Assembly: GCA_910584695.1 (NCBI GenBank)
Contig: CAJUBR010000010.1
Coordinates: forward strand, 1 to 55,749
Source: an uncultured Lachnospiraceae bacterium
Lineage (GTDB): Bacteria > Bacillota > Clostridia > Lachnospirales > Lachnospiraceae
DNA length: 55,749 nt
Direction of reading: 5' to 3'
Part shown: positions 27,104 through 36,219 of the stretch, piece after piece
Layout of the letters: each line of letters opens with the position of its first letter
Position numbering within the stretch: position 1 is the stretch's first letter
Program-made: the position numbers and the translations under genes
Notes under the pieces: generated by a model
What the model was told of the DNA's origin: nothing
Database searches by the model: none
Seen by the model: only the letters and a program-made list of their open reading frames with translations

Positions 27104-28555
27104 ATGAAGAATATTTTATTTGTGGCTTCTGAATGTGTACCATTTATTAAGACAGGCGGGTTGGCAGATGTTGTGGGGGCACTTCCTAAGATGTTTCCCA
27201 AGGAAGAGTATGATGTACGGGTTATCATCCCGAATTATACATGTATTCCATGGGAATATAGGGAAAAATTCCGCTATGTTCATCATTTTTATATGGATTT
27301 GGGTAAGCGTTTTTCGGATGTGCATGTAGGGATTATGACATATGAACAGGACGGAGTTACTTATTATTTTATAGACAATGAGTATTATTTTTCGGGCTGG
27401 GCACCATATGGCACCATTCGTTTTGATATTGAGAAATTTACATTCTTTTGTAAGGCAGTTTTGGCAATTCTTCCGGTAATCGGATTTCGGCCGGATATCA
27501 TTCATTGTCATGACTGGCAGGCAGGACTGGTTCCGGTATATTTGAGGACGATTTATCACGATAATCCTTTTTTTGCGGGAACAAAAACGATTATGACAAT
27601 CCACAATTTGAAGTTTCAGGGAGTTTGGGATGTCAAGACATTTAAGTATATTTCCGGATTACCGGATTATGTCTTTACACCTGACCGTATGGAATTTTAC
27701 AAGGATGGCAATATGTTAAAAGCAGGAATGATTTATTCCGATTATATTACTACCGTCAGTGATACCTATGCAGGAGAGATTCAGACTCCGGAATATGGAG
27801 AGAATCTGGATGATGTTTTAAGATTTCATAATCAAAAGCTCTGTGGTATCATAAATGGTATTGATTATAGTGTATATGATCCGAATACGGACGACAAATT
27901 ATTCAGAAAGTATAATATAAGGAGCTATAAAAAGGGAAAATCAGAAAATAAGATGGAACTTCAAAAAGAACTTGGTCTTCCGGTGGATGAGAATAAATAT
28001 ATGATTGGTATTATTTCACGTCTGACGGAACAAAAGGGGCTTGATTTGATTGACTGGGTGATGGAAGGAATTGTGGATCCATATATGCAGTTTGTTATCA
28101 TCGGAACCGGTGAGGCGAAGTATGAGAATATGTTCAAACATTATCAGTGGGTATATTCTGACCGGGTTTCTGCAAATATATTTTATTCGGATGATAGAGC
28201 ACATAAACTTTATGCGGCCGCAGATGCGATGCTGATGCCGTCGCGATTTGAGCCGTGCGGACTGACCCAGTTGATTGCACTTCATTATGGAACCGTTCCA
28301 ATCGTAAGGGAGACAGGAGGTCTTAAGGATACGGTGATTCCGTATAATGAATATGAGGGAACCGGAACCGGATTTTCTTTCAGAAATTATAATGCAGATG
28401 AAATGTTAAAAGTGATTAATTATTCAAAAGAAATCTATTATGACCACAGGGAAGATTGGAATAAGATGGTGCTTAGAGGTATGAAAGAAGATTTTTCATG
28501 GAATAAGTCTGCGGAAAAATACATGCGTTTATATGACAGGTTGTTAGGATATTAG
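27104..28555 (+). CDS. glgA: Glycogen synthase (ADP-glucose type)
   Basis: A 483-residue GT5 glycosyltransferase that extends alpha-1,4-glucan chains from ADP-glucose. The N-terminal domain has the ADP-glucose binding motif KTGGLADV (from K16) and HCHDWQAGLVP. The C-terminal domain has SRLTEQKGLDL and the acidic motif MPSRFEPCGLTQL. The start at 27104 has TTGGAGGG 7 bases upstream and begins MKNILFVASEC as in other GlgA; the frame extends to 27080 without support. glgC is not in the window, and glgB is 27 kb away. It has its own promoter and no clear terminator before serS except a weak hairpin. Confidence 0.96.
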   Translation: MKNILFVASECVPFIKTGGLADVVGALPKMFPKEEYDVRVIIPNYTCIPWEYREKFRYVHHFYMDLGKRFSDVHVGIMTYEQDGVTYYFIDNEYYFSGWAPYGTIRFDIEKFTFFCKAVLAILPVIGFRPDIIHCHDWQAGLVPVYLRTIYHDNPFFAGTKTIMTIHNLKFQGVWDVKTFKYISGLPDYVFTPDRMEFYKDGNMLKAGMIYSDYITTVSDTYAGEIQTPEYGENLDDVLRFHNQKLCGIINGIDYSVYDPNTDDKLFRKYNIRSYKKGKSENKMELQKELGLPVDENKYMIGIISRLTEQKGLDLIDWVMEGIVDPYMQFVIIGTGEAKYENMFKHYQWVYSDRVSANIFYSDDRAHKLYAAADAMLMPSRFEPCGLTQLIALHYGTVPIVRETGGLKDTVIPYNEYEGTGTGFSFRNYNADEMLKVINYSKEIYYDHREDWNKMVLRGMKEDFSWNKSAEKYMRLYDRLLGY

Positions 28556-28565
28556 TATAACAAAC

Positions 28566-28594
28566 GGTAACGAAAAAAGAGTTTCGCTATTACC
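28566..28594 (+). promoter_or_regulatory. Hairpin between glgA and serS
   Basis: GGTAACGAAA (28566-28575) pairs with TTTCG and TTACC (28582-28594) across a 3-base bulge. No T-tract follows. The gap is only 71 bases, too short for a T-box, so serS is probably not T-box controlled here. Confidence 0.5.
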
Positions 28595-28626
28595 TATGTA
28601 AAATAAATGATAAGAGGAGAAAAGAC

Positions 28627-29904
28627 ATGATCGACATTAAATTTTTACGCGAGAATCCGGATGTGGTAAAACAGAACATCAAGAACAAATTTCAGGAGGA
28701 TAAGCTTCCTTTTGTCGATGAAGTAATTGAATTGGATACCAAAAGCCGTGAGGCAAAACAAAAGGCAGATGCATTACGTGCAGAACGTAATAAGGTTTCA
28801 AAGCAGATTGGAGCTTTAATGGCACAGGGTAAGAAAGAGGAAGCAGAAGCCACAAAGAAGCTTGTAACGGAGCGTTCAGCAGAACTGACTGCACTGGAAG
28901 AACAGGAGAAAGATTTGCAGGAGAGAATTACGAAAATTATGATGGTTATTCCCAATATAATTGACCCTTCTGTTCCAATCGGTAAAGATGACAGCGAGAA
29001 TGTGGAGATACAAAAATATGGAGAACCGGTAGTTCCGGATTTTGAGATTCCATATCATACAGAGATTATGGAGCGGTTTCATGGGATTGATTTAGATGCG
29101 GCAGGAAAGGTGGCAGGAAACGGTTTTTATTATCTAATGGGAGATATTGCGAGACTGCATTCGGCTATCATTTCCTATGCAAGAGACTTTATGATCGAAA
29201 GAGGCTTCACTTATTGCATACCGCCGTTTATGATTCGTTCCAATGTCGTTACCGGTGTTATGAGTTTTGCTGAGATGGATGCCATGATGTATAAGATTGA
29301 GGGAGAAGATCTTTATCTGATCGGAACTAGCGAACATTCCATGATCGGCAAGTTTATTGATACGATTATTAAGGAGGAAGAACTTCCAAAGACGCTTACC
29401 AGTTACTCACCATGTTTTCGTAAGGAAAAGGGTGCACATGGAATTGAGGAGCGTGGTGTTTACCGGATTCATCAGTTTGAAAAGCAGGAAATGATTGTAG
29501 TGTGTAAACCGGAAGAAAGCAAAATGTGGTTTGAAAAATTATGGCAGAATACAGTCGATTTATTCAGAAGTTTAGATATTCCGGTTCGTACATTGGAGTG
29601 TTGTTCCGGTGATTTGGCAGACTTGAAAGTAAAATCAATTGATGTAGAGGCATGGTCTCCAAGGCAGAAGAAGTATTTTGAGGTGGGGAGCTGTTCCAAT
29701 TTAGGGGATGCACAGGCAAGGCGGCTGAAAATCCGTGTGGATGGGAAAGACGGAAAGTATTATGCACATACGCTGAATAATACTGTAGTTGCCCCTCCGC
29801 GTATGCTGATTGCATTTTTGGAAAATAACTTAAATGCAGACGGTACCGTTAGGATACCGGATGTTTTACAACCTTATATGGGTGGTAAGGCAAGACTTGA
29901 TTAA
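28627..29904 (+). CDS. serS: Seryl-tRNA synthetase
   Basis: A 425-residue class II synthetase that charges tRNA-Ser. The N-terminal coiled-coil arm (about 30-100) binds the long variable arm of tRNA-Ser. The catalytic core has motif 2 FRKEKGAHG followed by RGVYRIHQFEKQE, and motif 3 near NNTVVAPPRMLIAFLEN. The N-terminus MIDIKFLRENPDVVKQN is canonical. Ribosome site AGAGGAGA. A terminator follows. Confidence 0.97.
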   Translation: MIDIKFLRENPDVVKQNIKNKFQEDKLPFVDEVIELDTKSREAKQKADALRAERNKVSKQIGALMAQGKKEEAEATKKLVTERSAELTALEEQEKDLQERITKIMMVIPNIIDPSVPIGKDDSENVEIQKYGEPVVPDFEIPYHTEIMERFHGIDLDAAGKVAGNGFYYLMGDIARLHSAIISYARDFMIERGFTYCIPPFMIRSNVVTGVMSFAEMDAMMYKIEGEDLYLIGTSEHSMIGKFIDTIIKEEELPKTLTSYSPCFRKEKGAHGIEERGVYRIHQFEKQEMIVVCKPEESKMWFEKLWQNTVDLFRSLDIPVRTLECCSGDLADLKVKSIDVEAWSPRQKKYFEVGSCSNLGDAQARRLKIRVDGKDGKYYAHTLNNTVVAPPRMLIAFLENNLNADGTVRIPDVLQPYMGGKARLD

Positions 29905-29917
29905 TGTAAGCAATGAG

Positions 29918-29951
29918 CCAAATGTGCCTGCCTGCACATTTGGTGGCTTTT
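29918..29951 (+). terminator. Terminator after serS
   Basis: CCAAATGTGC (29918-29927) and GCACATTTGG (29934-29943) form a perfect 10-bp stem with a 6-base loop, followed by TGGCTTTTG. It lies 14 bases after the serS stop. Confidence 0.75.
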
Positions 29952-30040
29952 GCGAGAGTAGTATATTTCACTGCTTACAGCAGGGTGTTGACGAAGATTG
30001 CGTTTGAGGAGTACTGCGGTAAAAGATTGGAGGAGAGTAG

Positions 30041-30094
30041 AAATGCACAGACATGAGGGGATCTTAAATACGTTAGCTTTATGTCTGTGCATTT
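30041..30094. repeat. Hairpin related to the post-pilin inverted repeat
   Basis: AAATGCACAGACAT (30041-30054) and its perfect complement (30081-30094) flank a 26-base loop. The left flank matches the element at 23926 over AGAAATGCACARACAT. The right arm abuts the stop codon of the small minus-strand membrane protein, and plus-strand sequence after it is T-rich. It could act as a terminator for either strand. Confidence 0.7.
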
Positions 30095-30444
30095 TATGTT
30101 ATATTTTTACTTTTCCTGTAATTTCTAAGAATATGAATGATATAAATGAATATGGATAATAGAAACATTCCCGCAAACATGATACTGGCCAAAAAGGAAT
30201 ATGTAAATTCTGAAAAATAGGTTAATCCGGCCATGGGTCCATACCCTGGCAGACTGTCATAGTAAAACATGATTCCAATGGCTGAGATACAGGATATCAG
30301 CGAAGTTGTAAAAGAACATATCAGGTGTTTCATTTTCCTTTTTCGTATGAACAGAATAAGAAAGATTATTTGAATGATAAACAGGATGATATAAATTAAT
30401 AACAATGATATTCTTACTATAAGTTGTATGTTTTGATTATGCAT
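30094..30444 (-). CDS. Small membrane protein, three predicted helices
   Basis: A 116-residue hydrophobic protein with membrane segments at about 9-33, 42-62 and 76-105 and a basic C-terminus. The start is supported by AAAGGA 6 bases upstream. No family is recognised. It follows the LysR gene by 24 bases on the same strand, so it may be the last gene of the AAA-LysR operon. Confidence 0.65.
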   Translation of the reverse strand: MHNQNIQLIVRISLLLIYIILFIIQIIFLILFIRKRKMKHLICSFTTSLISCISAIGIMFYYDSLPGYGPMAGLTYFSEFTYSFLASIMFAGMFLLSIFIYIIHILRNYRKSKNIT

Positions 30445-30468
30445 GGTTTTTCCTTTCGTATCTTTTTA

Positions 30469-31356
30469 TTATTTTTCCGTCAAATCCAAACTTTTGAAAT
30501 ATTTTAAGATATGTTTGTACATGGATTTTACTGCCGGGGTCATTAGATTGGTATTTAAGGAGCAAATACCAATGGTGCGGTATTCCGGAGGCTGAAAAGA
30601 GTATGTAACTACATCGTAAGGAATGCTTCGCATAACCAGTTCCGGCATAATGCAGACACCGAGCCCTGCAGATACCATAGCAATTGTACTCAGATCATCC
30701 ACTACATGGCAGGAGGAGTGAACTTTAAGATGGTGTTTATGCAGCAGATGCTGAATATCTGCAACCGTACTTTCATGCTGGGATACAAAAGGCTGGTTCT
30801 TTAGTTCTTCTAATTCAATGTAGCTACGATGCTTTGGGTGGAAAGATTTTGGAACCACACAAAGTAATTCATCCTGATATAGGGCAGTAATTTCTAAATC
30901 ATTATGACTGGATTCGGATAAGAAACCGAGATCTACTACTCCGGTTTTGATCCAGTTGTAAACATCATCATATGTTCCCTGATAAATCGTAATCTCGATA
31001 TTGGGATGCAGCTTGGAAAATGTGGTGACCAAATCCGGAATAAAGCTGTTGCATACAGAAGAAAAGGTTCCGATCTTAATTAAACCGTGGGTTAGTCCGT
31101 TAAATTCCAAAATAGCCTGCTGCAGCTTGGCATCACTGTTTAATACAGTCAGAATATAAGGCTGTAAGCTTTCTCCATAGTTTGTTAGCGTAACGCCGCT
31201 TTTATTACGATTAAAAAGAGGAAAACCCAGTTCCTTTTCTGCTGTAGAAATTGCGTGGCTGATAGCAGAAGGGGTAAGGCTTAATGTTTCAGCCGCTTTT
31301 TGGAAACTTCCCTGTTCCACAACTGCCTGAAAAATTTGATATGCCAGTAATGTCAT
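30469..31356 (-). CDS. LysR-family transcriptional regulator
   Basis: A 295-residue regulator. The winged helix-turn-helix (1-60) reads FQKAAETLSLTPSAISHAISTAEKELGFPLFNR, typical of LysR proteins, and is followed by a periplasmic-binding-type effector domain (about 90-290). The effector and targets are unknown. Its start overlaps the stop of the AAA ATPase gene by 4 bases, so it is coupled to that gene, and no divergent target lies beside it as is usual for LysR regulators. Confidence 0.93.
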   Translation of the reverse strand: MTLLAYQIFQAVVEQGSFQKAAETLSLTPSAISHAISTAEKELGFPLFNRNKSGVTLTNYGESLQPYILTVLNSDAKLQQAILEFNGLTHGLIKIGTFSSVCNSFIPDLVTTFSKLHPNIEITIYQGTYDDVYNWIKTGVVDLGFLSESSHNDLEITALYQDELLCVVPKSFHPKHRSYIELEELKNQPFVSQHESTVADIQHLLHKHHLKVHSSCHVVDDLSTIAMVSAGLGVCIMPELVMRSIPYDVVTYSFQPPEYRTIGICSLNTNLMTPAVKSMYKHILKYFKSLDLTEK

Positions 31357-32822
31357 TGAATCGCAGTACCTCCTTTCTCTAAAGCAAAAGATAAATCAGT
31401 GGGAGTCAGAGTCATAAGTGCTTCCGGAGTGATGTCATTTTCTTTTAATAAACGGTTTGCCTGTGAAGAAATAGCAATGTTTAAGAAGTTACGGATATCT
31501 CTGGCATTGCCAAAATCCTTTCCCTTGTTTGCCACATATTTGTTTAGATTCTGTATTAAATAAGCAGTGGCATCGGAAGTCAGTTGATAATCATTGTCTT
31601 TGCAATTTTTTAGGAAAATCTGGTACAATTCATCTGCATTATAATCTGGAAAATGAATCGTTTTTTGGAAACGGGACTTGAACCCCGGATTTGCAGTGAT
31701 AAATTTATCCATCAGATCAGGATATCCGGCGACAATGACAATCAGGTCTTCCCGGTTGTCTTCCATTGATTTTACAAGGGTATCAATTGCTTCCTGTCCA
31801 AAATCACCGCCTGGAGTTTCGTTTGCCAGAGAATAAGCCTCGTCAATAAATAGTACTCCCCCCTTGGCTTTTTCTATTACTTCTTTTACTTTAATAGCTG
31901 TTTGTCCCATATATGCAGCCACCATACCGGAACGGTCTACTTCTACAATGTGTCCTTTTGAAAGGATTCCTAAGGCACAGTAAATTTCAGACAGTAATCT
32001 GGCAACAGTAGTTTTACCGGTGCCAGGGTTACCAGTAAATACAAAGTGTTTTGTGACAGAAGGAGCTTTTAAACCATTTTGTTTCCGTATATCGATAATT
32101 TTAAGAAGATTAATCAGGTCTTTTACCTCTTCCTTGACGGAAAGCAAACCAATTAATGAATCCAGTTGTTCTAGTAAAGTATCTAAATCTTCCATGGTTT
32201 TATCACCGCCGGAAATGCTGCCGATAAATGGAGTTTCGGACTCTGTCTCGGAATATTCACTTGTTTGTTCTTTGGATTTTAACTTAAACGGTATGCTGTC
32301 AGGTTTTAAAGGTTTGACACCGCCGCTTTTTATGTAGGCGTTAGCGTTGCTTTCTAACATAAAGCGGTAGCGGGTAAGCTGGTTTACTTCTGTTACATCC
32401 ATATGCCGGCATTGAGAAAGGAAATCCTCCCCCAGTATTTGAAATGTCATAATATAAAGTTTTGTAATATTATAATATTTGGATTCCTGGACAATGAATT
32501 CTTCTTTGCCATATTGGAAAAAATATTCCATAGAAGCAGGTGGATGGTTTAAGAAGTCTTCGCGGATAATTTTGCTGTTTAGGGCAAAGCGTTTCATTGT
32601 AGTATCATCAAAATCATAGCCAAGGGATTTGTTGATGTAGCGGATTTCGTCCTTGGCTATCACATGGTCTGCTATTGTGAGGAAAATAAGAAAATCCCGT
32701 AAATCCATACGTAGAAGTTCTTTCACGCTTTCATGGGACGGGTCTTCCTGCATTAATGCTTTGTCGATTTTATCTGCAATTGACATGGTAGTAATATATA
32801 TATTTTGAGTTTCGTTATCCAT
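31353..32822 (-). CDS. AAA+ ATPase of the CbbX/SpoVK type with TerB-like N-terminus
   Basis: A 489-residue protein. An N-terminal helical region (about 35-165), with DLRDFLIFLTIADHVIAKDE, resembles TerB-type bundles. The AAA+ domain (about 215-485) has Walker A GNPGTGKT (264-271), Walker B VLFIDEAYSL (323-332), and the pore-type sequence GMVAAYMGQTA (299-309) of the CbxX/CfqX group. Relatives remodel protein complexes (rubisco activase CbbX) or occur in sporulation (SpoVK). The substrate here is unknown. It has its own promoter and is coupled to a LysR gene. Confidence 0.87.
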   Translation of the reverse strand: MDNETQNIYITTMSIADKIDKALMQEDPSHESVKELLRMDLRDFLIFLTIADHVIAKDEIRYINKSLGYDFDDTTMKRFALNSKIIREDFLNHPPASMEYFFQYGKEEFIVQESKYYNITKLYIMTFQILGEDFLSQCRHMDVTEVNQLTRYRFMLESNANAYIKSGGVKPLKPDSIPFKLKSKEQTSEYSETESETPFIGSISGGDKTMEDLDTLLEQLDSLIGLLSVKEEVKDLINLLKIIDIRKQNGLKAPSVTKHFVFTGNPGTGKTTVARLLSEIYCALGILSKGHIVEVDRSGMVAAYMGQTAIKVKEVIEKAKGGVLFIDEAYSLANETPGGDFGQEAIDTLVKSMEDNREDLIVIVAGYPDLMDKFITANPGFKSRFQKTIHFPDYNADELYQIFLKNCKDNDYQLTSDATAYLIQNLNKYVANKGKDFGNARDIRNFLNIAISSQANRLLKENDITPEALMTLTPTDLSFALEKGGTAIQ

Positions 32823-32858
32823 AATAGTCTCCTTTTTATAGGTAGTATGCCTTTTCTT

Positions 32859-32887
32859 ATCATAACAAAAATAGACTGAGGTATCAA
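32859..32887 (-). promoter_or_regulatory. Promoter of the AAA ATPase-LysR operon
   Basis: On the minus strand: TTGATA (32882-32887), 17-base spacer, TATGAT (32859-32864), each 5 of 6 to consensus, 37 bases upstream of the AAA start. Confidence 0.7.
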
Positions 32888-32950
32888 TAAGAAGAAGAGA
32901 GAAAGATGAAAAAAATTCATCTTGGAATCAAAACTGCATAAATTGTTTTG

Positions 32951-32959
32951 TGGTATAAT
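32951..32959 (+). promoter_or_regulatory. Extended -10 promoter for the AI-2E-family gene
   Basis: TGGTATAAT is a perfect extended -10 (TG, one base, TATAAT). No good -35 is present at 17-18 bases, which is normal for this promoter class. It is divergent from the AAA ATPase promoter 64 bases away; the 235-base region holds nothing else recognisable. Confidence 0.6.
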
Positions 32960-33057
32960 ATGTTACCAGCCGAAGTAGAGCGGAGGTTGATAACCTGATA
33001 GAATGAATTGCACTGCTTATTTGCAAGAGTGAAAGAATGGAATTGGAGGATAAAAAA

Positions 33058-34203
33058 GTGAGAAATATGAATTGGAAACATTTTACGCAATACGGACTGA
33101 TTGCAGCATTTTTATGTCTGTTTGTAATTTATTTTAAGGAAATTGTAAACTGGGGAGGTGATTTGCTAGCAGTTATGTTTCCATTGATGTTAGGCTGCAT
33201 TTTTGCCTATGTTTTAAATATTCTTATGATACGGTTGGAAAAACTTTATTTTCCAAATTGTAATCATCCGATCATTAAAAAGTCCAGAAGGCCGGTTTGC
33301 ATCTTTTTTTCATTGGCATTATTGATTTTGATCATCCTGTTTGTTCTTTATCTGGTAATTCCACAAGTTGTGAACTGTTTTGTGATCATTTCAAAAGATG
33401 TTCCGAAAGCATTTCAGAAGGTTTTGCAGTTTTTGATTGAAAAGTCAGGGGAACTACCAGCCCTGCAACAACAGCTTACGGAACTTGATCTGGACTGGGG
33501 GAATCTGATTAATAAGGTTTCAACAGGAGTAATGGCCGGTACAAAGGGAATCCTGGCCTCTGCCACTACAATTGTAGGCTCTTTTGTGGGGACTGTGACA
33601 AATATTGTAATCGGACTTATTTTCAGTCTATATTTACTGGCATGTAAAGAAGAAGTCGGAGAAAAAATCAACAGGGTATTGAAGGTATTTATTAAGAATA
33701 CAGTGTATGAAAAAATCATTTATGTTTTAGGTGTAATGAATGAATGCTTTTCAAGTTTTATTTTGGGACAGGCGACAGAAGCGGTGATCTTGGGAACTCT
33801 TTGTGCCCTTGGAATGTCTTTGCTCCATCTTCCGTATGCAGGACCTGTCGGAGCACTAGTTGGCCTTACTGCATTAATTCCGATATTTGGTGCTTATATT
33901 GGTGCTGTTCTTGGTGCTTTTATGATTGTTACGATAGATCCCAAACAAGCTTTGATCTTTCTTGTTTTTCTTGTCATATTGCAGCAGGTAGAGGGGAATT
34001 TGATCTATCCTAAGGTGGTAGGTTCTTCAATTGGTTTGCCGGGAATCTGGGTACTTGCAGCCATTATGATAGGGAGTGGTCTTGGCGGAGTAGTCGGAAT
34101 GCTGATTGGAGTTCCGATTGCGGCAACTTTGTATAAGCTGATCCGGAATGCCACAAAGGAAAAAGAGAAAGGAGGGTTTTCCGGTTCTGTCAAACCTGTT
34201 TAA
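33058..34203 (+). CDS. AI-2E-family transporter (multi-pass membrane protein)
   Basis: A 381-residue permease-like protein with about seven to eight membrane helices and the family signature region near PYAGPVGALVGLTALIPIFGAYIGAVLGAF and the C-terminal VGSSIGLPGIWVLAAIMIG. Members include TqsA-like exporters and ion transporters; substrate unknown. GTG at 33058 is chosen because GGAGG lies 8 bases upstream; that site is inside the coding frame that begins at ATG 33037, which has no comparable site. Confidence 0.88.
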   Translation: MRNMNWKHFTQYGLIAAFLCLFVIYFKEIVNWGGDLLAVMFPLMLGCIFAYVLNILMIRLEKLYFPNCNHPIIKKSRRPVCIFFSLALLILIILFVLYLVIPQVVNCFVIISKDVPKAFQKVLQFLIEKSGELPALQQQLTELDLDWGNLINKVSTGVMAGTKGILASATTIVGSFVGTVTNIVIGLIFSLYLLACKEEVGEKINRVLKVFIKNTVYEKIIYVLGVMNECFSSFILGQATEAVILGTLCALGMSLLHLPYAGPVGALVGLTALIPIFGAYIGAVLGAFMIVTIDPKQALIFLVFLVILQQVEGNLIYPKVVGSSIGLPGIWVLAAIMIGSGLGGVVGMLIGVPIAATLYKLIRNATKEKEKGGFSGSVKPV

Positions 34204-34226
34204 GAGTTGGTGCTTTTTAAAAAGGC

Positions 34227-34255
34227 TTGAAAAAAAGGTGCCTTGGTGTTAGAAT
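34227..34255 (+). promoter_or_regulatory. Promoter of the YebC-family gene
   Basis: TTGAAA (34227-34232), 17-base spacer, TAGAAT (34250-34255), each 5 of 6 to consensus, 44 bases upstream of the start. Confidence 0.65.
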
Positions 34256-34299
34256 ACAGAACGTATGTAAACATTTATAAAGAGATAGGAGAAAGAGAG

Positions 34300-35028
34300 A
34301 TGTCAGGACATTCAAAATTTGCCAACATTAAACATAAAAAAGAAAAGAACGATGCTGCAAAAGGTAAGATATTTACAATTATTGGAAGAGAAATCGCTGT
34401 GGCAGTTAAAGAGGGTGGAGCAGATCCGAATAATAATTCCAAGCTTCGTGATGTAATTGCCAAAGCGAAAGCAAATAATATGCCGAATGATACGATTGAA
34501 AGAGGAATCAAGAAGGCAGCAGGGGATGCAAATTCAGTTAATTATGTAAGCATTACATATGAGGGATATGGTCCGAATGGAACTGCAATTATTGTAGATG
34601 CTTTGACAGATAACAAAAACAGAACCGCTTCTAATGTCCGCAATGCCTTTACAAAGGGCGGTGGCAATGTTGGGACACCGGGGTGTGTATCCTTTATGTT
34701 TGACAAGAAAGGTCAGATTATTATTGATAAGGAAGAATGTGATAAGGAAGCGGATGATCTTATGATGATCGCATTAGATGCCGGAGCAGAAGATTTTGCG
34801 GAAGAGGAGGATAGCTTCTATATTATCACTGATCCGGATGATTTTTCAGCCGTTCGTGAGGGATTAGAGACAGAAAAGATTCCTATGGCATCGGCAGAAG
34901 TAACTATGGTACCTCAGACATGGGTGGAGCTTACCGGTGAAGAAGATATTAAAAAGATGAATAAGATTCTGGACTTGTTAGATGAAGATGATGATGTTCA
35001 GGCAGTATATCATAATTGGAATGAATAG
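34300..35028 (+). CDS. YebC/PmpR-family protein
   Basis: A 242-residue protein starting MSGHSKFANIKHKKEKNDAAKG, the canonical family N-terminus; the longer frame from 34243 is not supported. Members act in translation of proline-rich stretches or as DNA-binding regulators. Motif NVRNAFTKGGGNVGTPG is conserved. AGGAGAAAGAGAG precedes the ATG. Confidence 0.95.
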   Translation: MSGHSKFANIKHKKEKNDAAKGKIFTIIGREIAVAVKEGGADPNNNSKLRDVIAKAKANNMPNDTIERGIKKAAGDANSVNYVSITYEGYGPNGTAIIVDALTDNKNRTASNVRNAFTKGGGNVGTPGCVSFMFDKKGQIIIDKEECDKEADDLMMIALDAGAEDFAEEEDSFYIITDPDDFSAVREGLETEKIPMASAEVTMVPQTWVELTGEEDIKKMNKILDLLDEDDDVQAVYHNWNE

Positions 35029-35063
35029 AGATTTTTTGGAGTATAGTAAAATATAGAGAAAGG

Positions 35064-35092
35064 CAGAAATCCTTTAAAATAAGGGATTTCTG
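35064..35092 (+). promoter_or_regulatory. Hairpin between YebC and YchF genes
   Basis: CAGAAATCC (35064-35072) and GGATTTCTG (35084-35092) are perfect complements (9 bp, 11-base loop). No T-tract follows on the plus strand. It ends 17 bases before the ychF start, so it may affect translation as well as processing. Confidence 0.55.
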
Positions 35093-35109
35093 AATAGGTA
35101 TAGGCAAAA

Positions 35110-36207
35110 ATGAAACTGGGAATCGTAGGACTGCCGAATGTTGGCAAAAGCACGTTATTTAATTCTTTGACAAAGGCGGGAGCAGAATCAGCAAATTATC
35201 CATTTTGTACGATTGACCCGAATGTGGGTGTGGTGCCGGTTCCGGATGAACGCCTTGACGTATTGACAAAAATGTATCAATCAAAAAAGACGGTTCCGGC
35301 AGTGATTGAATTTGTTGATATTGCGGGACTTGTAAAAGGAGCTTCCAAAGGGGAAGGTCTTGGAAACCAGTTTTTGTCTAATATTCGTGAGGTAGACGCC
35401 ATTGTTCATGTGGTGAGATGTTTTGAGGATTCCAATGTGGTACATGTTGATGGAAGTATTGATCCGTTAAGAGATATTGAAACCATTAATTTTGAACTGA
35501 TTTTCTCTGATATTGAGATTCTTGACCGCAGAATTGCAAAAAATTCCCGTGCAGCAAATAACAATAAAGAGATTGCAAAAGAAGTTGCATTTATGAAAAG
35601 AATTAAGGAGCATCTGGAGAATGGTAAACTTGCTATTACATTTGAAACAGATGGCGAAGAAGAAGAGACGTGGATTGCAGAATATAACCTATTGACAAGA
35701 AAACCAGTTATTTTTGCAGCAAATGTATCAGAGGATGACCTTTTGGATGATGGTGCAGAGAATGAATTTGTACAGGCGGTAAAGAAATATGCAGCGGAGT
35801 ATGATTCGGAAGTGTTTGCAGTCTGTGCCCAGATTGAACAGGAGATATCGGAACTGGATGATGATGAGAAAAAAATGTTTTTAGAGGACTTAGGACTTGC
35901 AGAGTCGGGGCTTGATAAGTTGATTCGTGCAAGTTATACGTTACTTGGGTTGATTTCTTATCTGACTTCCGGTGAGGATGAAACAAGGGCGTGGACCATC
36001 AAAAGAGGTACAAAGGCACCTCAGGCGGCAGGCAAGATTCATACAGACTTTGAACGGGGATTTATCCGTGCTGAAGTCGTAAATTATAAAGATTTGGTAG
36101 AAAATGGTTCCATGGTGGCAGCAAGAGAAAAGGGGCTTGTACGTTCTGAGGGAAAAGAGTATGTTGTTCAAGATGGTGACGTTATTTTGTTTAAGTTTAA
36201 TGTATAA
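35110..36207 (+). CDS. ychF: Redox-regulated ATPase YchF
   Basis: A 365-residue OBG-type P-loop ATPase. Walker A GLPNVGKST (7-15), the G3-like DIAGLVKGAS, a coiled-coil insertion (about 130-190), and a C-terminal TGS domain (about 280-364). YchF binds ribosomes and affects stress responses. Length matches the family (about 363). The ribosome site is weak (TAGGTATAGG). Confidence 0.96.
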   Translation: MKLGIVGLPNVGKSTLFNSLTKAGAESANYPFCTIDPNVGVVPVPDERLDVLTKMYQSKKTVPAVIEFVDIAGLVKGASKGEGLGNQFLSNIREVDAIVHVVRCFEDSNVVHVDGSIDPLRDIETINFELIFSDIEILDRRIAKNSRAANNNKEIAKEVAFMKRIKEHLENGKLAITFETDGEEEETWIAEYNLLTRKPVIFAANVSEDDLLDDGAENEFVQAVKKYAAEYDSEVFAVCAQIEQEISELDDDEKKMFLEDLGLAESGLDKLIRASYTLLGLISYLTSGEDETRAWTIKRGTKAPQAAGKIHTDFERGFIRAEVVNYKDLVENGSMVAAREKGLVRSEGKEYVVQDGDVILFKFNV

Positions 36208-36219
36208 CAGGAGGATGCT

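Noticed and set aside
28556..28626. T-box leader for serS
   Set aside because: The gap is only 71 bases and lacks the specifier stem and T-box sequence.
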